Of a DNA stretch of 64,000 nt, positions 24,676-33,840 are shown piece after piece. The notes below the pieces were generated by a model. It was given only the letters and a program-made list of their open reading frames with translations, ran no database searches and was not told the DNA's origin. Origin of the DNA: Candidatus Dechloromonas phosphorivorans. Lineage in GTDB: Bacteria > Pseudomonadota > Gammaproteobacteria > Burkholderiales > Rhodocyclaceae. The translations under genes were made by a program, and so were the position numbers. The stretch spans positions 62,001-126,000 of the forward strand of contig JADKBR010000028.1 of the NCBI GenBank assembly GCA_016714975.1. Direction: 5' to 3'. The stretch's first letter is position 1. Each line of letters starts with the position of its first letter.

Positions 24676-25919
24676 CTATCGAATTCCCCGTGCCTTTTTC
24701 CAACTGTGGAAAGATTCTCCAACCAGGATAACAGCCTCGAGATGAGCGCACCCCGATCAAACTCCTGTTCGCTAACAGCCCGACCTCGCCTGCCCATCCG
24801 CTGCCGCCCTTCAATGTCCATGCCGGCCATTTTCCTTACAGCCGCCGCCAAAGCCACCCCATCTCCAGCCGGGCAAGACAGGCCAGCACCAGCCCCATCA
24901 ACGATCTCCGCTCCTTCACCGTTCAGCATCGCAAGTACCGGAATTCCCGCAGCAAGATAAGACTGAAGTTTTCCGGGTATGGTCATGGCAAAGATCGGCT
25001 CATCCTTCAATGAAACCAGCAACGCATCGGCATGCCTGAAGAACGAAGGCATGCGCTCCACCGGGTAGCGGCCAAGCAACAGAAAGCAATGCTCGAGTCC
25101 ACGCCGTGTCACCTCAGACCTGACCCACTCAGACGCTCGACCGTCCCCAACGATCAACCAGCGGATACCCCTGTCGTCCTTCAGATGTTCCGCAGCATCG
25201 AGAATTGCCGGAAAATCCTGCGCATCCCCGACATTCCCGGCAAACATGATGCTGAACATCCCGTCGGCCGATGGCACCTCGTCAGCCGGCACAACCGTGG
25301 AGAAATCGAACTCAGCATCCGACCAACTCGGAAAATACTCTACAGCCTTCTCGCGCCCGCAATAACGGCGAATCTGCGGGATAAAGCTCTTCGACTGCGC
25401 CAGGATCAGATCACAGCGGTTGTAGATGAAGGTTACCAGATGCCCCACCGCCTTCAAGAATGTCCGGGAACGAACAACCCCGATGGCCTCCAGCGTCTCG
25501 GGCCAAAGATCGAGCACCCAAAATGCCAGCGGAGCGCCCTTCAGGTAACGAAGGAACGCCGCGGGCAAGCCAACCGTAATCGGCGATGGCTCGAATACGA
25601 AGATCACATCAAACGCCTGGCCGCGTAAACGCCAAGCCCCAAACACTGTCGCGCCAAATGCGAAGCTCGCATAATTGACCATTAGCCGTAGCCCCCCGCT
25701 CCCGCGGGGGAACATTGGCACCCGAACCACACTCGCCCCACCGAATTTCGCGTAGGCACCGGGGTTGCTTCGAAACTCGGGGAAGACCTCACCCGAAGGA
25801 TAATTAGGGCTTCCGGTCAGTACCGTAACTTCATGGCCACGGTCGCAGAACTCCGTCACCAGATCATTGATACGAAAGTTCTCCGGCCAGAAATACTGGC
25901 TGACGACAAGAATCCGCAC
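24672..25919 (-). CDS. wbuB: WbuB-like L-FucNAc glycosyltransferase (GT4)
   Basis: 415 residues, GT-B fold. N-terminus MRILVVSQYFWPENFRIND with VTVLTGSPNYPSG is the signature of WbuB transferases. C-terminal GT4 donor motif is LSCPAGDGVALAAAV and the EX7E region lies around FAMTIPGKLQSYLAAGIPVLA. These enzymes add L-FucNAc from UDP-L-FucNAc to the lipid-linked acceptor. It follows fnlC by 7 bases, as in E. coli and Pseudomonas FucNAc clusters. Cytoplasmic face of the inner membrane. Confidence 0.88.
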   Translation of the reverse strand: MRILVVSQYFWPENFRINDLVTEFCDRGHEVTVLTGSPNYPSGEVFPEFRSNPGAYAKFGGASVVRVPMFPRGSGGLRLMVNYASFAFGATVFGAWRLRGQAFDVIFVFEPSPITVGLPAAFLRYLKGAPLAFWVLDLWPETLEAIGVVRSRTFLKAVGHLVTFIYNRCDLILAQSKSFIPQIRRYCGREKAVEYFPSWSDAEFDFSTVVPADEVPSADGMFSIMFAGNVGDAQDFPAILDAAEHLKDDRGIRWLIVGDGRASEWVRSEVTRRGLEHCFLLLGRYPVERMPSFFRHADALLVSLKDEPIFAMTIPGKLQSYLAAGIPVLAMLNGEGAEIVDGAGAGLSCPAGDGVALAAAVRKMAGMDIEGRQRMGRRGRAVSEQEFDRGALISRLLSWLENLSTVGKRHGEFDR

Positions 25920-25926
25920 GACAGCC

Positions 25927-27057
25927 TCAATACCGCTTCCAAACCACCCGGCTTACATAATCGGTATAGCTGTGAATGATCCGCAGCACCTTGTCCGAGA
26001 CGTTCGGCATACTGTAGTCACCGACCTGCCTCAGGCTGCGACTGTCTCCCCGCGGCTGGCTTTCGAGGATCGCCAGTGCCTGCATGACGCGCTCGACCTC
26101 CAGGCCAACCATCATCACCGCCGCCTCTTCCATGCCCTCGGGACGCTCGTGGGCCTCGCGCAGATTGAGCGCGGGGAAATTCATAATCGACGATTCCTCG
26201 TTGATCGTCCCGCTGTCCGACAGCACGGCCTTGGCTGTGACCTGAAGCTTGTTGTAGTCCTTGAAGCCCAGCGGCTTGAGCAGGCGAACCTGCGGGTCAA
26301 ACTTGACCCCCATCGCATCAACCCGCTTTTGGGTTCGTGGATGCGTCGAAACGATCACTGGATAGCCATAGGTTTCGGCTACTTGGTTCAGCACAACCAC
26401 CAGCTTGCGAAAATTCTTGTCAGAATCGACGTTCTCTTCCCGGTGGGCGCTGACCACGAAAAACTTGCCGGCCTCGAGTTCAAGACGCTCCAGCACATCG
26501 GATTGCTCGATGCCATGCCGGTAATGGTTCAGCACCTCGCACATCGGGCTGCCGGTCTTGATCACCATGTCTGGCGGAAGACCTTCGCGCAGCAGGTAAT
26601 CGCGGGCGATGGTGCTGTAGGTGAGATTGATGTCGGCGGTATGGTCGACGATGCGGCGGTTGATTTCTTCCGGCACGCGCATGTCGAAACAGCGATTGCC
26701 GGCTTCCATGTGAAAGGTCGGGATCTTGCGCCGCTTGGCCGGGATCACCGCCATGCAACTGTTGGTGTCGCCGAGCACCAGCATGGCATCCGGCATTTCT
26801 GCCGCCAGAACGCCGTCGACCGCAATGATCACCTTGCCGATCGTTTCAGCGCCGCTGGCGCCCGCCGCGTTCAGGAAGTGATCCGGCTTGCGGATGCCCA
26901 GGTCGTCGAAGAATATCTGGTTGAGCTCGTAGTCATAGTTCTGGCCAGTATGCACGATCACGTGCTCGCAATGCTCGTCCAGCCGCGCCATCACACGCGA
27001 CAGACGAATGATCTCCGGGCGGGTTCCCACCACGGTCATGACTTTCATTTTCTTCAT
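25927..27057 (-). CDS. fnlC: UDP-2-acetamido-2,6-dideoxy-L-talose 2-epimerase (FnlC/WbjD/CapG)
   Basis: 376 residues, UDP-GlcNAc 2-epimerase fold: VGTRPEIIRLSRVMARL, QNYDYELNQIFFDDLG, FHMEAGNRCFDMRVPEEINRR and VSAHREENVD. The N-terminal MKVMTVVGTRPEI and YSMPNVSDKVLRIIHSYTDYV ending match the FucNAc-specific branch. It catalyses the last step to UDP-L-FucNAc. Preceded by a toxin-antitoxin pair that separates it from fnlB. Confidence 0.93.
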   Translation of the reverse strand: MKKMKVMTVVGTRPEIIRLSRVMARLDEHCEHVIVHTGQNYDYELNQIFFDDLGIRKPDHFLNAAGASGAETIGKVIIAVDGVLAAEMPDAMLVLGDTNSCMAVIPAKRRKIPTFHMEAGNRCFDMRVPEEINRRIVDHTADINLTYSTIARDYLLREGLPPDMVIKTGSPMCEVLNHYRHGIEQSDVLERLELEAGKFFVVSAHREENVDSDKNFRKLVVVLNQVAETYGYPVIVSTHPRTQKRVDAMGVKFDPQVRLLKPLGFKDYNKLQVTAKAVLSDSGTINEESSIMNFPALNLREAHERPEGMEEAAVMMVGLEVERVMQALAILESQPRGDSRSLRQVGDYSMPNVSDKVLRIIHSYTDYVSRVVWKRY

Positions 27058-27090
27058 AACGTCGCTTCTATAAATTGTTCATAACGGCAC

Positions 27091-27390
27091 TTAGCCACGG
27101 GCGGTCTGCACATGCAGCTTTAGCCCCAACGCCTTGATGACCTTCATGATCGTAGCGAACTCCGGGTTGCCCTCGGCAGATAGCGCCTTGTATAGTCCCT
27201 CGCGCGCCAGCCCGGTATCCTTCGCCAGTTGTGTCATGCCGCGCGCGCGGGCAATATCGCCCAAGGCCGCCCGAATCAGGCGGCCGTCGCCCTCGTCCTC
27301 TTCAACGCAGGCATCCAGATAAAGCGCCATATCCTCATCGGTTTTCAGGTGGTCGACCACATCCCATCTGCTCAATTTCAGTTCGCCCAT
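27091..27390 (-). CDS. HigA-like addiction-module antidote (HTH)
   Basis: 99 residues. Contains a Xre-like HTH: RGMTQLAKDTGLAREGLYKALSAEGNPEF, followed by TIMKVIKALGLKLHVQ. Matches the 'addiction module antidote' family whose gene follows the killer gene. It comes 9 bases after the toxin and 33 bases before fnlC. Confidence 0.9.
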   Translation of the reverse strand: MGELKLSRWDVVDHLKTDEDMALYLDACVEEDEGDGRLIRAALGDIARARGMTQLAKDTGLAREGLYKALSAEGNPEFATIMKVIKALGLKLHVQTARG

Positions 27391-27399
27391 GATGCGCTC

Positions 27400-27708
27400 C
27401 TAAAGTTGCCGCGCCAGTTCCAGAGCGGCTTTGATGTCCTTGCTCTGCGACCGCTTGTCGCCGCCGGCCAGCAGAACGACGATTTCAACACCACGCTGCA
27501 CGAAATAGATGCGGTAGCCCGGCCCGCAATCCACACGCAATTCGCTGACTCCTTCGCCGACCGGCTTCACATCGCCCGGATTACCCAGTTCAACCCGGCG
27601 CAAGCGCGATTCGATGCGCGCCTTGCCATGCTTGTCACGCAACCCGGAAAACCAGTGGTCGAATACGGCCGTGGTGAGAACTGTTTTCGTGACAGAACTG
27701 TATATCAT
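27400..27708 (-). CDS. RelE/HigB-like addiction-module killer
   Basis: 102 residues: TAVFDHWFSGLRDKHGKARIESRL, GDVKPVGEGVSELRVDCGPGYRIYF and LAGGDKRSQSKDIKAALELA are the hallmarks of the phage-derived Gp49-like/HigB killer family. Toxin precedes antitoxin, the HigBA order. The pair occupies the 682-bp gap between fnlB and fnlC. Confidence 0.92.
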   Translation of the reverse strand: MIYSSVTKTVLTTAVFDHWFSGLRDKHGKARIESRLRRVELGNPGDVKPVGEGVSELRVDCGPGYRIYFVQRGVEIVVLLAGGDKRSQSKDIKAALELARQL

Positions 27709-27738
27709 GGATTACATCGACGTCAATGGCCGAGGACT

Positions 27739-28851
27739 TTAGAGCGGGCAGGCGATCGTATCCGGCCGGTCGCGATCGAAAATCTCGTTGGCCCATAGCA
27801 TGACGACCATTTCGTCATCGCCGACATTGGTAATGTCGTGCGTCCAGCCGGGCACGGTTTCAACCACCTGCGGCATGTCGCCCGAGGTGAAGACTTCGTA
27901 GCGTTCGTCTGTCACAACATGCCGGAAGCCGAACCGGGCCGCACCCTTGATGACCAGGAATTTCTCGGTCTTGGTGTGGTGATAATGCCCACCCCGCGTG
28001 ATTCCGGGGTGGGCCGTAAAGTACGAAAACTGCCCGGAATCCTGCGTCTTCAGCATCTCGACGAAAACGCCGCGCTCGTCGCCGTACTTGGGCAGGTCGT
28101 AAGCGAACCTGGCCGGTGGCAGGTAGCTGACGTAGGTGGCATAAAGCGCGCGAACCAGGCCGGCGCCGACCCGCTCGGAAACCAGCGACTCTCGGCAATT
28201 CCTGAATGCCTCGATCTGTGCCGCCAACTCCCCCAGCGTAATGCCATAAACGGGGCTGACTTCGCCACGGCTCAGTCCGGCAGGCATGGCATCGAGCGCA
28301 CGGATGAACTCGCCAACGACATCATCCACATAAACCAGATTGAGGGCGAAGGCAGGGTCGCTGATCTGGATAGGCAGGTCATTGGCGATGTTGTGGCAAA
28401 AGGTGGCGACGACCGAGTTGTAATTCGGCCGGCACCATTTGCCGAACACGCCCGGCAGGCGGTAAATGGTCACCGGGTTGCCGGCGTTTACGGCCAGCGC
28501 TTCAGCCGCCACCTCGGCGCCCCGCTTGCTTTCACCATACGGGTTGGCGAGGTCCGCCTGGATCGAGGAGGAAATGATCAACGGAATCTTGCGCCCTGTT
28601 GCGGAGATCAGATCGCACAACCGTGCCGTCAGATCGGCATTGCTCTCCGCAAATTCCTTCACATCCTTGGGGCGATTGACGCCCGCCAGATGCACGACCG
28701 CATCGGCACGTCCCAACCGTTCCGCCAGATCGTCCAGCGAATCCTCGCGGTCGAAGCCGATTACGTCGTAGCCATCAAGTTCCCCGAGACGAACAGAAAG
28801 GTTCTTCCCAATAAAGCCATCGGAGCCTGTGATCAAAACACGCATCATCAT
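27739..28851 (-). CDS. fnlB: Bifunctional UDP-4-keto-6-deoxy sugar 3-epimerase/4-reductase (FnlB/WbjC/CapF)
   Basis: 370 residues in two domains. N-terminal SDR (VLITGSDGFIGKNLSVRLGE; SSSIQADLANPYGESKRGAE with Tyr-Lys). C-terminal cupin (about residues 250-370) with metal-binding GGHYHHTKTEKFLV. This is CapF architecture: the cupin epimerises C3 and the SDR reduces C4. Three tandem ATGs start the gene (28851, 28848, 28845), the first overlapping the DUF2442 stop. Second step of UDP-L-FucNAc synthesis. Confidence 0.93.
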   Translation of the reverse strand: MMMRVLITGSDGFIGKNLSVRLGELDGYDVIGFDREDSLDDLAERLGRADAVVHLAGVNRPKDVKEFAESNADLTARLCDLISATGRKIPLIISSSIQADLANPYGESKRGAEVAAEALAVNAGNPVTIYRLPGVFGKWCRPNYNSVVATFCHNIANDLPIQISDPAFALNLVYVDDVVGEFIRALDAMPAGLSRGEVSPVYGITLGELAAQIEAFRNCRESLVSERVGAGLVRALYATYVSYLPPARFAYDLPKYGDERGVFVEMLKTQDSGQFSYFTAHPGITRGGHYHHTKTEKFLVIKGAARFGFRHVVTDERYEVFTSGDMPQVVETVPGWTHDITNVGDDEMVVMLWANEIFDRDRPDTIACPL

Positions 28852-29096
28852 GAGTGCTCTGGAACAAACAACTGTGCGGAAATCGTGTCAGGGCCTAAAT
28901 CCTGCCCACCAGGCCAGCCAACCCCCGAAAAAAACAAACCCACCTGCGCAAAGTATTCCTGGTCTCTCAGCGCGGCAAAAAACTCTGACCGCATAAACGG
29001 CTTTACATCAAACTCCCCCGTCCGCCCATCGGAAAAGGTAACTTTCAAACAGCCATCAGCGATTGCAGAAACGCTAACAATCTTGTCCATGTTCAC
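28848..29096 (-). CDS. DUF2442 protein
   Basis: 82 residues. The beta-rich core (VTFSDGRTGEFDVKPFM, DLGPDTISAQLF) is characteristic of DUF2442, small proteins usually encoded next to a DUF4160 protein and suspected to act as a toxin-antitoxin-like pair. Overlaps DUF4160 upstream and fnlB downstream by 4 bases each, so translation of all three is coupled. Biochemical role unknown. Confidence 0.88.
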   Translation of the reverse strand: MNMDKIVSVSAIADGCLKVTFSDGRTGEFDVKPFMRSEFFAALRDQEYFAQVGLFFSGVGWPGGQDLGPDTISAQLFVPEHS

Positions 29097-29362
29097 TCCA
29101 ACGGTTTTATTTTTTCAATTGGAATTCCCCGCTCGGCCAAGCTCCAATCGGCCATGATTTCATCGCGATGGATCTCAAGCCACGCCTGTACAAGCTTCAT
29201 CTTGTTCTGAGGCAAGCTTCCCTCAAGTACGTCACCGGTGGCGATTTCTATCACGGCCGAGTGCTCCGCATATTCGACGTGAAAATGAGGAAGGTGGTGC
29301 TTTTGTGTATCGTAGAAATACATGTACGCAACGATACCGTAGAACATCGACAAAATCGGCAT
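29093..29362 (-). CDS. DUF4160 protein
   Basis: 89 residues. The HLPHFHVEYAEHSAVIEIATGDVLEG segment is the DUF4160 signature, with a His-rich stretch that could bind metal. C-terminal LVQAWLEIHRDEIMADW is a conserved helix. Starts 3 bases after fnlA and overlaps DUF2442. Proposed partner of DUF2442; neither toxicity nor function is established. Confidence 0.88.
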   Translation of the reverse strand: MPILSMFYGIVAYMYFYDTQKHHLPHFHVEYAEHSAVIEIATGDVLEGSLPQNKMKLVQAWLEIHRDEIMADWSLAERGIPIEKIKPLE

Positions 29363-29365
29363 GGC

Positions 29366-30397
29366 TCACTCCTCCGCCACCGCGTTCTCGCCGCGCACGA
29401 TGGCCTGCATGAAGCGCAGACGCATCAGAAGCTGCTTCATCCCCTCGACGTCAAGGCGCTCCGTATTGTGCGAGTTGTAGTCTTCAGAAACCGAAATCTT
29501 CGGCTCGCCCTCCTCGACGAACTTGCCATAGTTCAGGTCACGCAAATCCGGCGGCACGCGGTAGTAGCCACCCATATCCTCAGCCGCCACGCGCTCCTCG
29601 CGGCTGAGCAGGGCCTCGTAAAGTTTCTCGCCATGGCGCGTACCGATGACACGGATCTCATGGTTGGGCACGCCGAGCATCGACGTCAGTGCCTTGGCAA
29701 GCGTGTCGACAGTAGCCGCCGGCGCCTTCTGCACGAAGATATCCCCCGAATTGCCGTGCTCGAAGGCGTAGAGCACCAGATCAACCGCATCATCCAGCGT
29801 CATCATGAAGCGCGTCATGTTCGGATCGGTAATGGTGATCGGCTTGCCGGCGCGAATCTGCTCGATGAACAGCGGGATCACCGAACCGCGCGAAGCCATC
29901 ACGTTGCCGTAGCGCGTGCCGCAAATGACCGTCTCGCTGCTGCCGCGGGACTTGGCGACCATCACCTTTTCCATCATCGCCTTGGAAATGCCCATGGCGT
30001 TGATCGGGTAGACAGCCTTGTCGGTACTGAGGCACACCACGCGCTTGACCCCGCAGTTGATCGCGGCCTCGAGAACATTTTCGGTACCTAGGACATTGGT
30101 CTTGACGGCTTCGAGCGGGTGAAACTCGCAGGAGGGCACTTGTTTGAGGGCTGCAGCGTGAAAGACGAAGTCCACCCCGCGCATGGCGTTCAATACCGAC
30201 TGATAATCCCGCACATCACCGATGTAGAACTTGAGCTTGGCATCGTGATAACGCTTGCGCATGTCGTCCTGCTTCTTCTCGTCACGGCTGAGAATGCGGA
30301 TCTCCCGCAGCTCGGAATCGAGAAACTGCCGAAGCACCGCGTTGCCGAAGGAACCCGTGCCTCCGGTTATCAGTAAGGTTTTCCCAGTGAACATCAT
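29366..30397 (-). CDS. fnlA: UDP-GlcNAc 4,6-dehydratase/5-epimerase (FnlA/WbjB/CapE)
   Basis: 343 residues: LLITGGTGSFGNAVLRQFL nucleotide loop, DVRDYQSVLNAM, ALKQVPSCEFHP, and active-site STDKAVYPINAMGISK where Met replaces Tyr as in CapE/FlaA1. GTRYGNVMASRGSVIPLF is a family motif. It makes the inverted 4-keto-6-deoxy sugar, the first step to UDP-L-FucNAc. Its start overlaps the stop of the upstream glycosyltransferase gene (ATGA). Confidence 0.93.
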   Translation of the reverse strand: MMFTGKTLLITGGTGSFGNAVLRQFLDSELREIRILSRDEKKQDDMRKRYHDAKLKFYIGDVRDYQSVLNAMRGVDFVFHAAALKQVPSCEFHPLEAVKTNVLGTENVLEAAINCGVKRVVCLSTDKAVYPINAMGISKAMMEKVMVAKSRGSSETVICGTRYGNVMASRGSVIPLFIEQIRAGKPITITDPNMTRFMMTLDDAVDLVLYAFEHGNSGDIFVQKAPAATVDTLAKALTSMLGVPNHEIRVIGTRHGEKLYEALLSREERVAAEDMGGYYRVPPDLRDLNYGKFVEEGEPKISVSEDYNSHNTERLDVEGMKQLLMRLRFMQAIVRGENAVAEE

Positions 30398-31620
30398 TTC
30401 ACTTCTTCCACTTTCAGAACTTGTTTGTAGACAGCTAACAATTTCGATGCGTTAGTCCTTACATCGAAGTTGGCACATGCCAATTGATGTGCCGCTTGGC
30501 CCATCCGCTTGCAAAGTTCCCGGTCACGCGCAAATATTCGAATGGCGCCCGCCAGTTCGGCTACGGACTTTGGCGCTATCGCGATACCCGTTTTCATATT
30601 GACCAGAGTATCGGGCTTCGGATCGCAGACCGCTACGATACTAGGTGCCCGGAAAAATGCCGCTTCAAAAATCGGGCGGCCGGGCGCATCGTAATGCGAG
30701 GGAAAGCACAAGACATCCAAGTCGCTATATACCTGCCCAATATTGGCGGTGAACCCGACGAGGTGGAACCGGTCGTGCAAGCCGTGTCGATCGAGATACG
30801 CTTCAACCTCGGCGCGAACATTCTGTTGCAATCCAAAAGCTTTAAGCACCTTTGACTTTAAACCCTTGGACGATCCAGCGTCGTCTCCCACTATGACAAA
30901 TTCGAGGTCCTCACCTTCCTCACACAAAATTCGTGCGGCCTCCAGCAGTTCCTCAATTCCCTTCACCCGCAACAGGTTCCCGACAAAGCCCACCTTGAGG
31001 GCTGTTGGCCGAAGGTTTTGAAGCTTGGCTTTCAGTTCAGGAGAGTCCCCCAACGCTTGTGCCGGAGCAAAGGAATTGTGAATGACACTAACATCGAGAT
31101 CGGGGGGTAAGCTGGCTCGTACATTCTGATCAATGGCGACAACTGCCTTTGCCGTTGAGTGAAACAGGAAGTTTACGAATTTCGTTCGCCAAGAGTTGAC
31201 GCCAACGCGTGCCACAGAGCGTACATGCACTATAGCGGGTGCAGAAAACCACCTCTTGGCGATCCAGAGCGTCGCAAGTCCGGTGAATTCGTTCAGATGA
31301 AGCAAGTCAACATGCCCGAACTGTTTTTTTGCTTGCCGTATCGCAGAAATCGTGAACGGCAAATACCAAAGTTCTCGTAGCAGGACAAGCCAGCGCGCAC
31401 CCCGATAATAGCTATACTTGGTGTTGTCAAACTGGCTCAACCCCTTCGTCTCGATAACAGGCCCGAGAGTTGAAAAAAACTGGGTCACGCTCCCCTTAGT
31501 TGTCAAGAAGACCGGTTCGACATCTTCCTTCGGCATCGCCCGGAGCGTTTCAAACAGACTCCGGGATGCCCCTCCAAAAGCACCGATGAGATGTATATAA
31601 AGTACGCGCAAGGGCCTCAC
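30394..31620 (-). CDS. GT4-family glycosyltransferase
   Basis: 408 residues, GT-B. VLYIHLIGAFGGASRSLFETL is the N-terminal acceptor-side motif; VGFVGNLLRVKGIEELLEAARIL and HYDAPGRPIFEAAFFRAPSIVAV give the donor side with the EX7E-type motif. GTG start overlaps the WbpG-type stop (GTGA). Donor and acceptor are unknown; a second or third sugar of the repeat unit is likely. Composition is more AT-rich than the core genes, typical of polysaccharide loci. Confidence 0.87.
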   Translation of the reverse strand: MRPLRVLYIHLIGAFGGASRSLFETLRAMPKEDVEPVFLTTKGSVTQFFSTLGPVIETKGLSQFDNTKYSYYRGARWLVLLRELWYLPFTISAIRQAKKQFGHVDLLHLNEFTGLATLWIAKRWFSAPAIVHVRSVARVGVNSWRTKFVNFLFHSTAKAVVAIDQNVRASLPPDLDVSVIHNSFAPAQALGDSPELKAKLQNLRPTALKVGFVGNLLRVKGIEELLEAARILCEEGEDLEFVIVGDDAGSSKGLKSKVLKAFGLQQNVRAEVEAYLDRHGLHDRFHLVGFTANIGQVYSDLDVLCFPSHYDAPGRPIFEAAFFRAPSIVAVCDPKPDTLVNMKTGIAIAPKSVAELAGAIRIFARDRELCKRMGQAAHQLACANFDVRTNASKLLAVYKQVLKVEEVK

Positions 31621-32732
31621 CCAATATACTTGCGTGTCGCGTTAACCAACTTCTTGGCCTTCTCGAACAGCGCATGGCTCGTTCGATACGACTCAAATGT
31701 CAAATTAGGCGCTTGCATAATCTGATCGAACTCACCTGGATTCAACCGAAGCTTCTTGATCACGTACTCGCGATCCTGAATGAGCAGATCATCTGGATAA
31801 ACAGGTTCATTCATTTTTGCCAAAGCTTCATCTCTGGTCATTTGGCCCGAGCAAATCAAATTTGAATAATGCGCCTTGCGCTTGTCAATATTAAACTTTC
31901 TTGGCAGGATATAAGCCTGATAAAACCTCGTGTAAATTGATTCGTAGTGCTTTCCACCGTAATAAACCCAGCCTAGTTGATCCTGAAGCAAGCGCATGGC
32001 TTCAGCCTTGTCATACTCGACATAATTCAAGATCGACACCATTCTAATACGCCGCACAAAAACGTAATAGGCCAACTGAATTAGCGAGAAATGCGGATAA
32101 GTCGACAACCTAGCGCTACCAAAGCGGCGATGCACATCCTTCACATAACGCCAATCAAAATAACCGTATCCCCATTTTTCTGGCAACACCGCCTCGGTGA
32201 CAACGTTCGTGCCGGTAATTACGTGATGAACACCATTCTTCAGCGCCAGCTGATAAAGTAACGCAAAGATCGCGTGATCAGTCGGAACCTCGCCATCCGG
32301 TGTAGAGGCTTTCAGGAAGGAGACTTGGAGATCACGGAACTCTTCCCAATCGATAACATGTGTGTAGAGATCTATTCCGAGCGTTCGCAGCGTCTTTTCG
32401 ATATTGGCAACAGCCAGCTCCGAGTTCCATCCGTTATCCAGATGCACCGCCAACGGACGTAACCCGAGGTCCCTAACCAACCAGGCGACGTACGTACTGT
32501 CCACGCCACCGCTTATGCCAATCACACAGTCATAGGGCTTACCCGTTCCAGCAGCTTTGATCTCAGAAACCAGTTCATCCAACTGTTGTTTACGGACGTC
32601 CAAGGGGACGAGCCGTTGCCGAGCGACGCGCTCATAACGGTGACAATGGGAGCAGACGCCGTCATCATCGAAAGCGATGTCTGGATCAGTCGTGTCCATT
32701 ATGCAACGAACGCATTGAGTTAATTTTTTCAT
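31617..32732 (-). CDS. wbpG: WbpG-type N-acetyl sugar amidotransferase, set 1
   Basis: 371 residues. Two Cys pairs near the N-terminus (CVRCIMD and CSHCHRY) probably bind zinc; ISGGVDSTYVAWL is the ATP-pyrophosphatase PP-loop. This family uses ammonia supplied by HisH/HisF-type partners to turn a sugar N-acetyl group into an acetamidino group. Partners are hisF at 33837 and hisH at 34597, with the Wzy candidate between. By analogy to P. aeruginosa WbpG it may act on the product of the WbpB/D/E-type genes. Confidence 0.9.
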   Translation of the reverse strand: MKKLTQCVRCIMDTTDPDIAFDDDGVCSHCHRYERVARQRLVPLDVRKQQLDELVSEIKAAGTGKPYDCVIGISGGVDSTYVAWLVRDLGLRPLAVHLDNGWNSELAVANIEKTLRTLGIDLYTHVIDWEEFRDLQVSFLKASTPDGEVPTDHAIFALLYQLALKNGVHHVITGTNVVTEAVLPEKWGYGYFDWRYVKDVHRRFGSARLSTYPHFSLIQLAYYVFVRRIRMVSILNYVEYDKAEAMRLLQDQLGWVYYGGKHYESIYTRFYQAYILPRKFNIDKRKAHYSNLICSGQMTRDEALAKMNEPVYPDDLLIQDREYVIKKLRLNPGEFDQIMQAPNLTFESYRTSHALFEKAKKLVNATRKYIG

Positions 32733-32751
32733 TAAATAACCATCAACATAT

Positions 32752-33840
32752 TTAAATTTTCTTACCCAGTGGAATTACGCCATCGATTCGAAGTGATACC
32801 CGACCACGCATATTCAAAGACAATGAAATTACCCAGAGCACATAAACCGGATAAAAATACCTCGGCGCATAAATCGGCGTTAGCGCAAATATAACGATGT
32901 AAATAAGGCTCAGGAAAATTAAATTATCGCTTAGTTTAAACAAATGCTTCTTGACAAGAATAACAAACACCACCAAGAGCGCAGTCGAGTGCAACACCTG
33001 CCAAACATCGTTGTACAGTTCAACCGGAGAAAGCACTTTGTTCAGCTGAACACCCAACCCAAAGAGAATGTGAAACGCCTTGAGAGGAAGAGCAACAAAA
33101 TAATAGCCATCGTTCTGAAGACTGACCAGTGATGCCCATAAACCCGACCCTTCGTAGCCTTCAGCGGCATAATCAAAGTTTTCTTGCACCCCCTTTAGGG
33201 CATCACCAAGCATCCAGTACACAATAGACAACGCCAGAATCAAAGAGGCAAGTGTTAACAACCTGCGGCCTCTCAATGGATTTCTCGGCAAAAATAGCAT
33301 AATATAAAAAATAATCACGACTGTCAGTTGCCAACGCACCGCCAACGATAGAAGAATAGTTGCCAACAGAACAACAAACGAACGCGAAACGTAGGCTTTG
33401 ATCAGAAGTGAAATACAGAACAATGAAATAATTTCTTTGTTAACGGAAAGCACACTCGACACGGTGATAGGATTCAACAGCAAAAGACCAAAGAGATACA
33501 GTGCATCTAGCCTCAAGGATCTGGAAATAATTGCTATCGATAGCCCAAGCAAGAGTCCGTTCAGCAAGGCAATTAAATAGTAGTTTCCACCCGCCAGCTT
33601 CAGTAATACCATCGGTCCGAGAAAGTTCCCGGCCGTACCAACAAGATCACTCAATGATTGGACATGTTCGAGAGCTCCAGCATGAGCCTCATGATAAGTT
33701 GCGGAATCAGCAAAAAACTGAAAATCGTTTCGTCCTTCGAGAGCGTCAATTCCAACAAGAAAGAGAAACCATAGCCCACCATAAACCAGCACAGCGACAC
33801 CAAGAAGACTCGCATAGATACGAAGCGACTTGGTCTTCAC
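32752..33840 (-). CDS. Candidate O-antigen polymerase (Wzy), EpsG-like membrane protein
   Basis: 362 residues with about ten hydrophobic helices and a larger periplasmic loop (about residues 210-250, GVQENFDYAAEGYEGSGLW), the layout of Wzy/EpsG polymerases. The segment SVLSVNKEIISLFCISLLIKAY resembles EpsG family proteins. No other polymerase is present in the locus. Clearly AT-rich relative to flanking genes, as usual for wzy. Start overlaps hisF (ATGA). Assignment is by topology and context. Confidence 0.75.
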   Translation of the reverse strand: MKTKSLRIYASLLGVAVLVYGGLWFLFLVGIDALEGRNDFQFFADSATYHEAHAGALEHVQSLSDLVGTAGNFLGPMVLLKLAGGNYYLIALLNGLLLGLSIAIISRSLRLDALYLFGLLLLNPITVSSVLSVNKEIISLFCISLLIKAYVSRSFVVLLATILLSLAVRWQLTVVIIFYIMLFLPRNPLRGRRLLTLASLILALSIVYWMLGDALKGVQENFDYAAEGYEGSGLWASLVSLQNDGYYFVALPLKAFHILFGLGVQLNKVLSPVELYNDVWQVLHSTALLVVFVILVKKHLFKLSDNLIFLSLIYIVIFALTPIYAPRYFYPVYVLWVISLSLNMRGRVSLRIDGVIPLGKKI

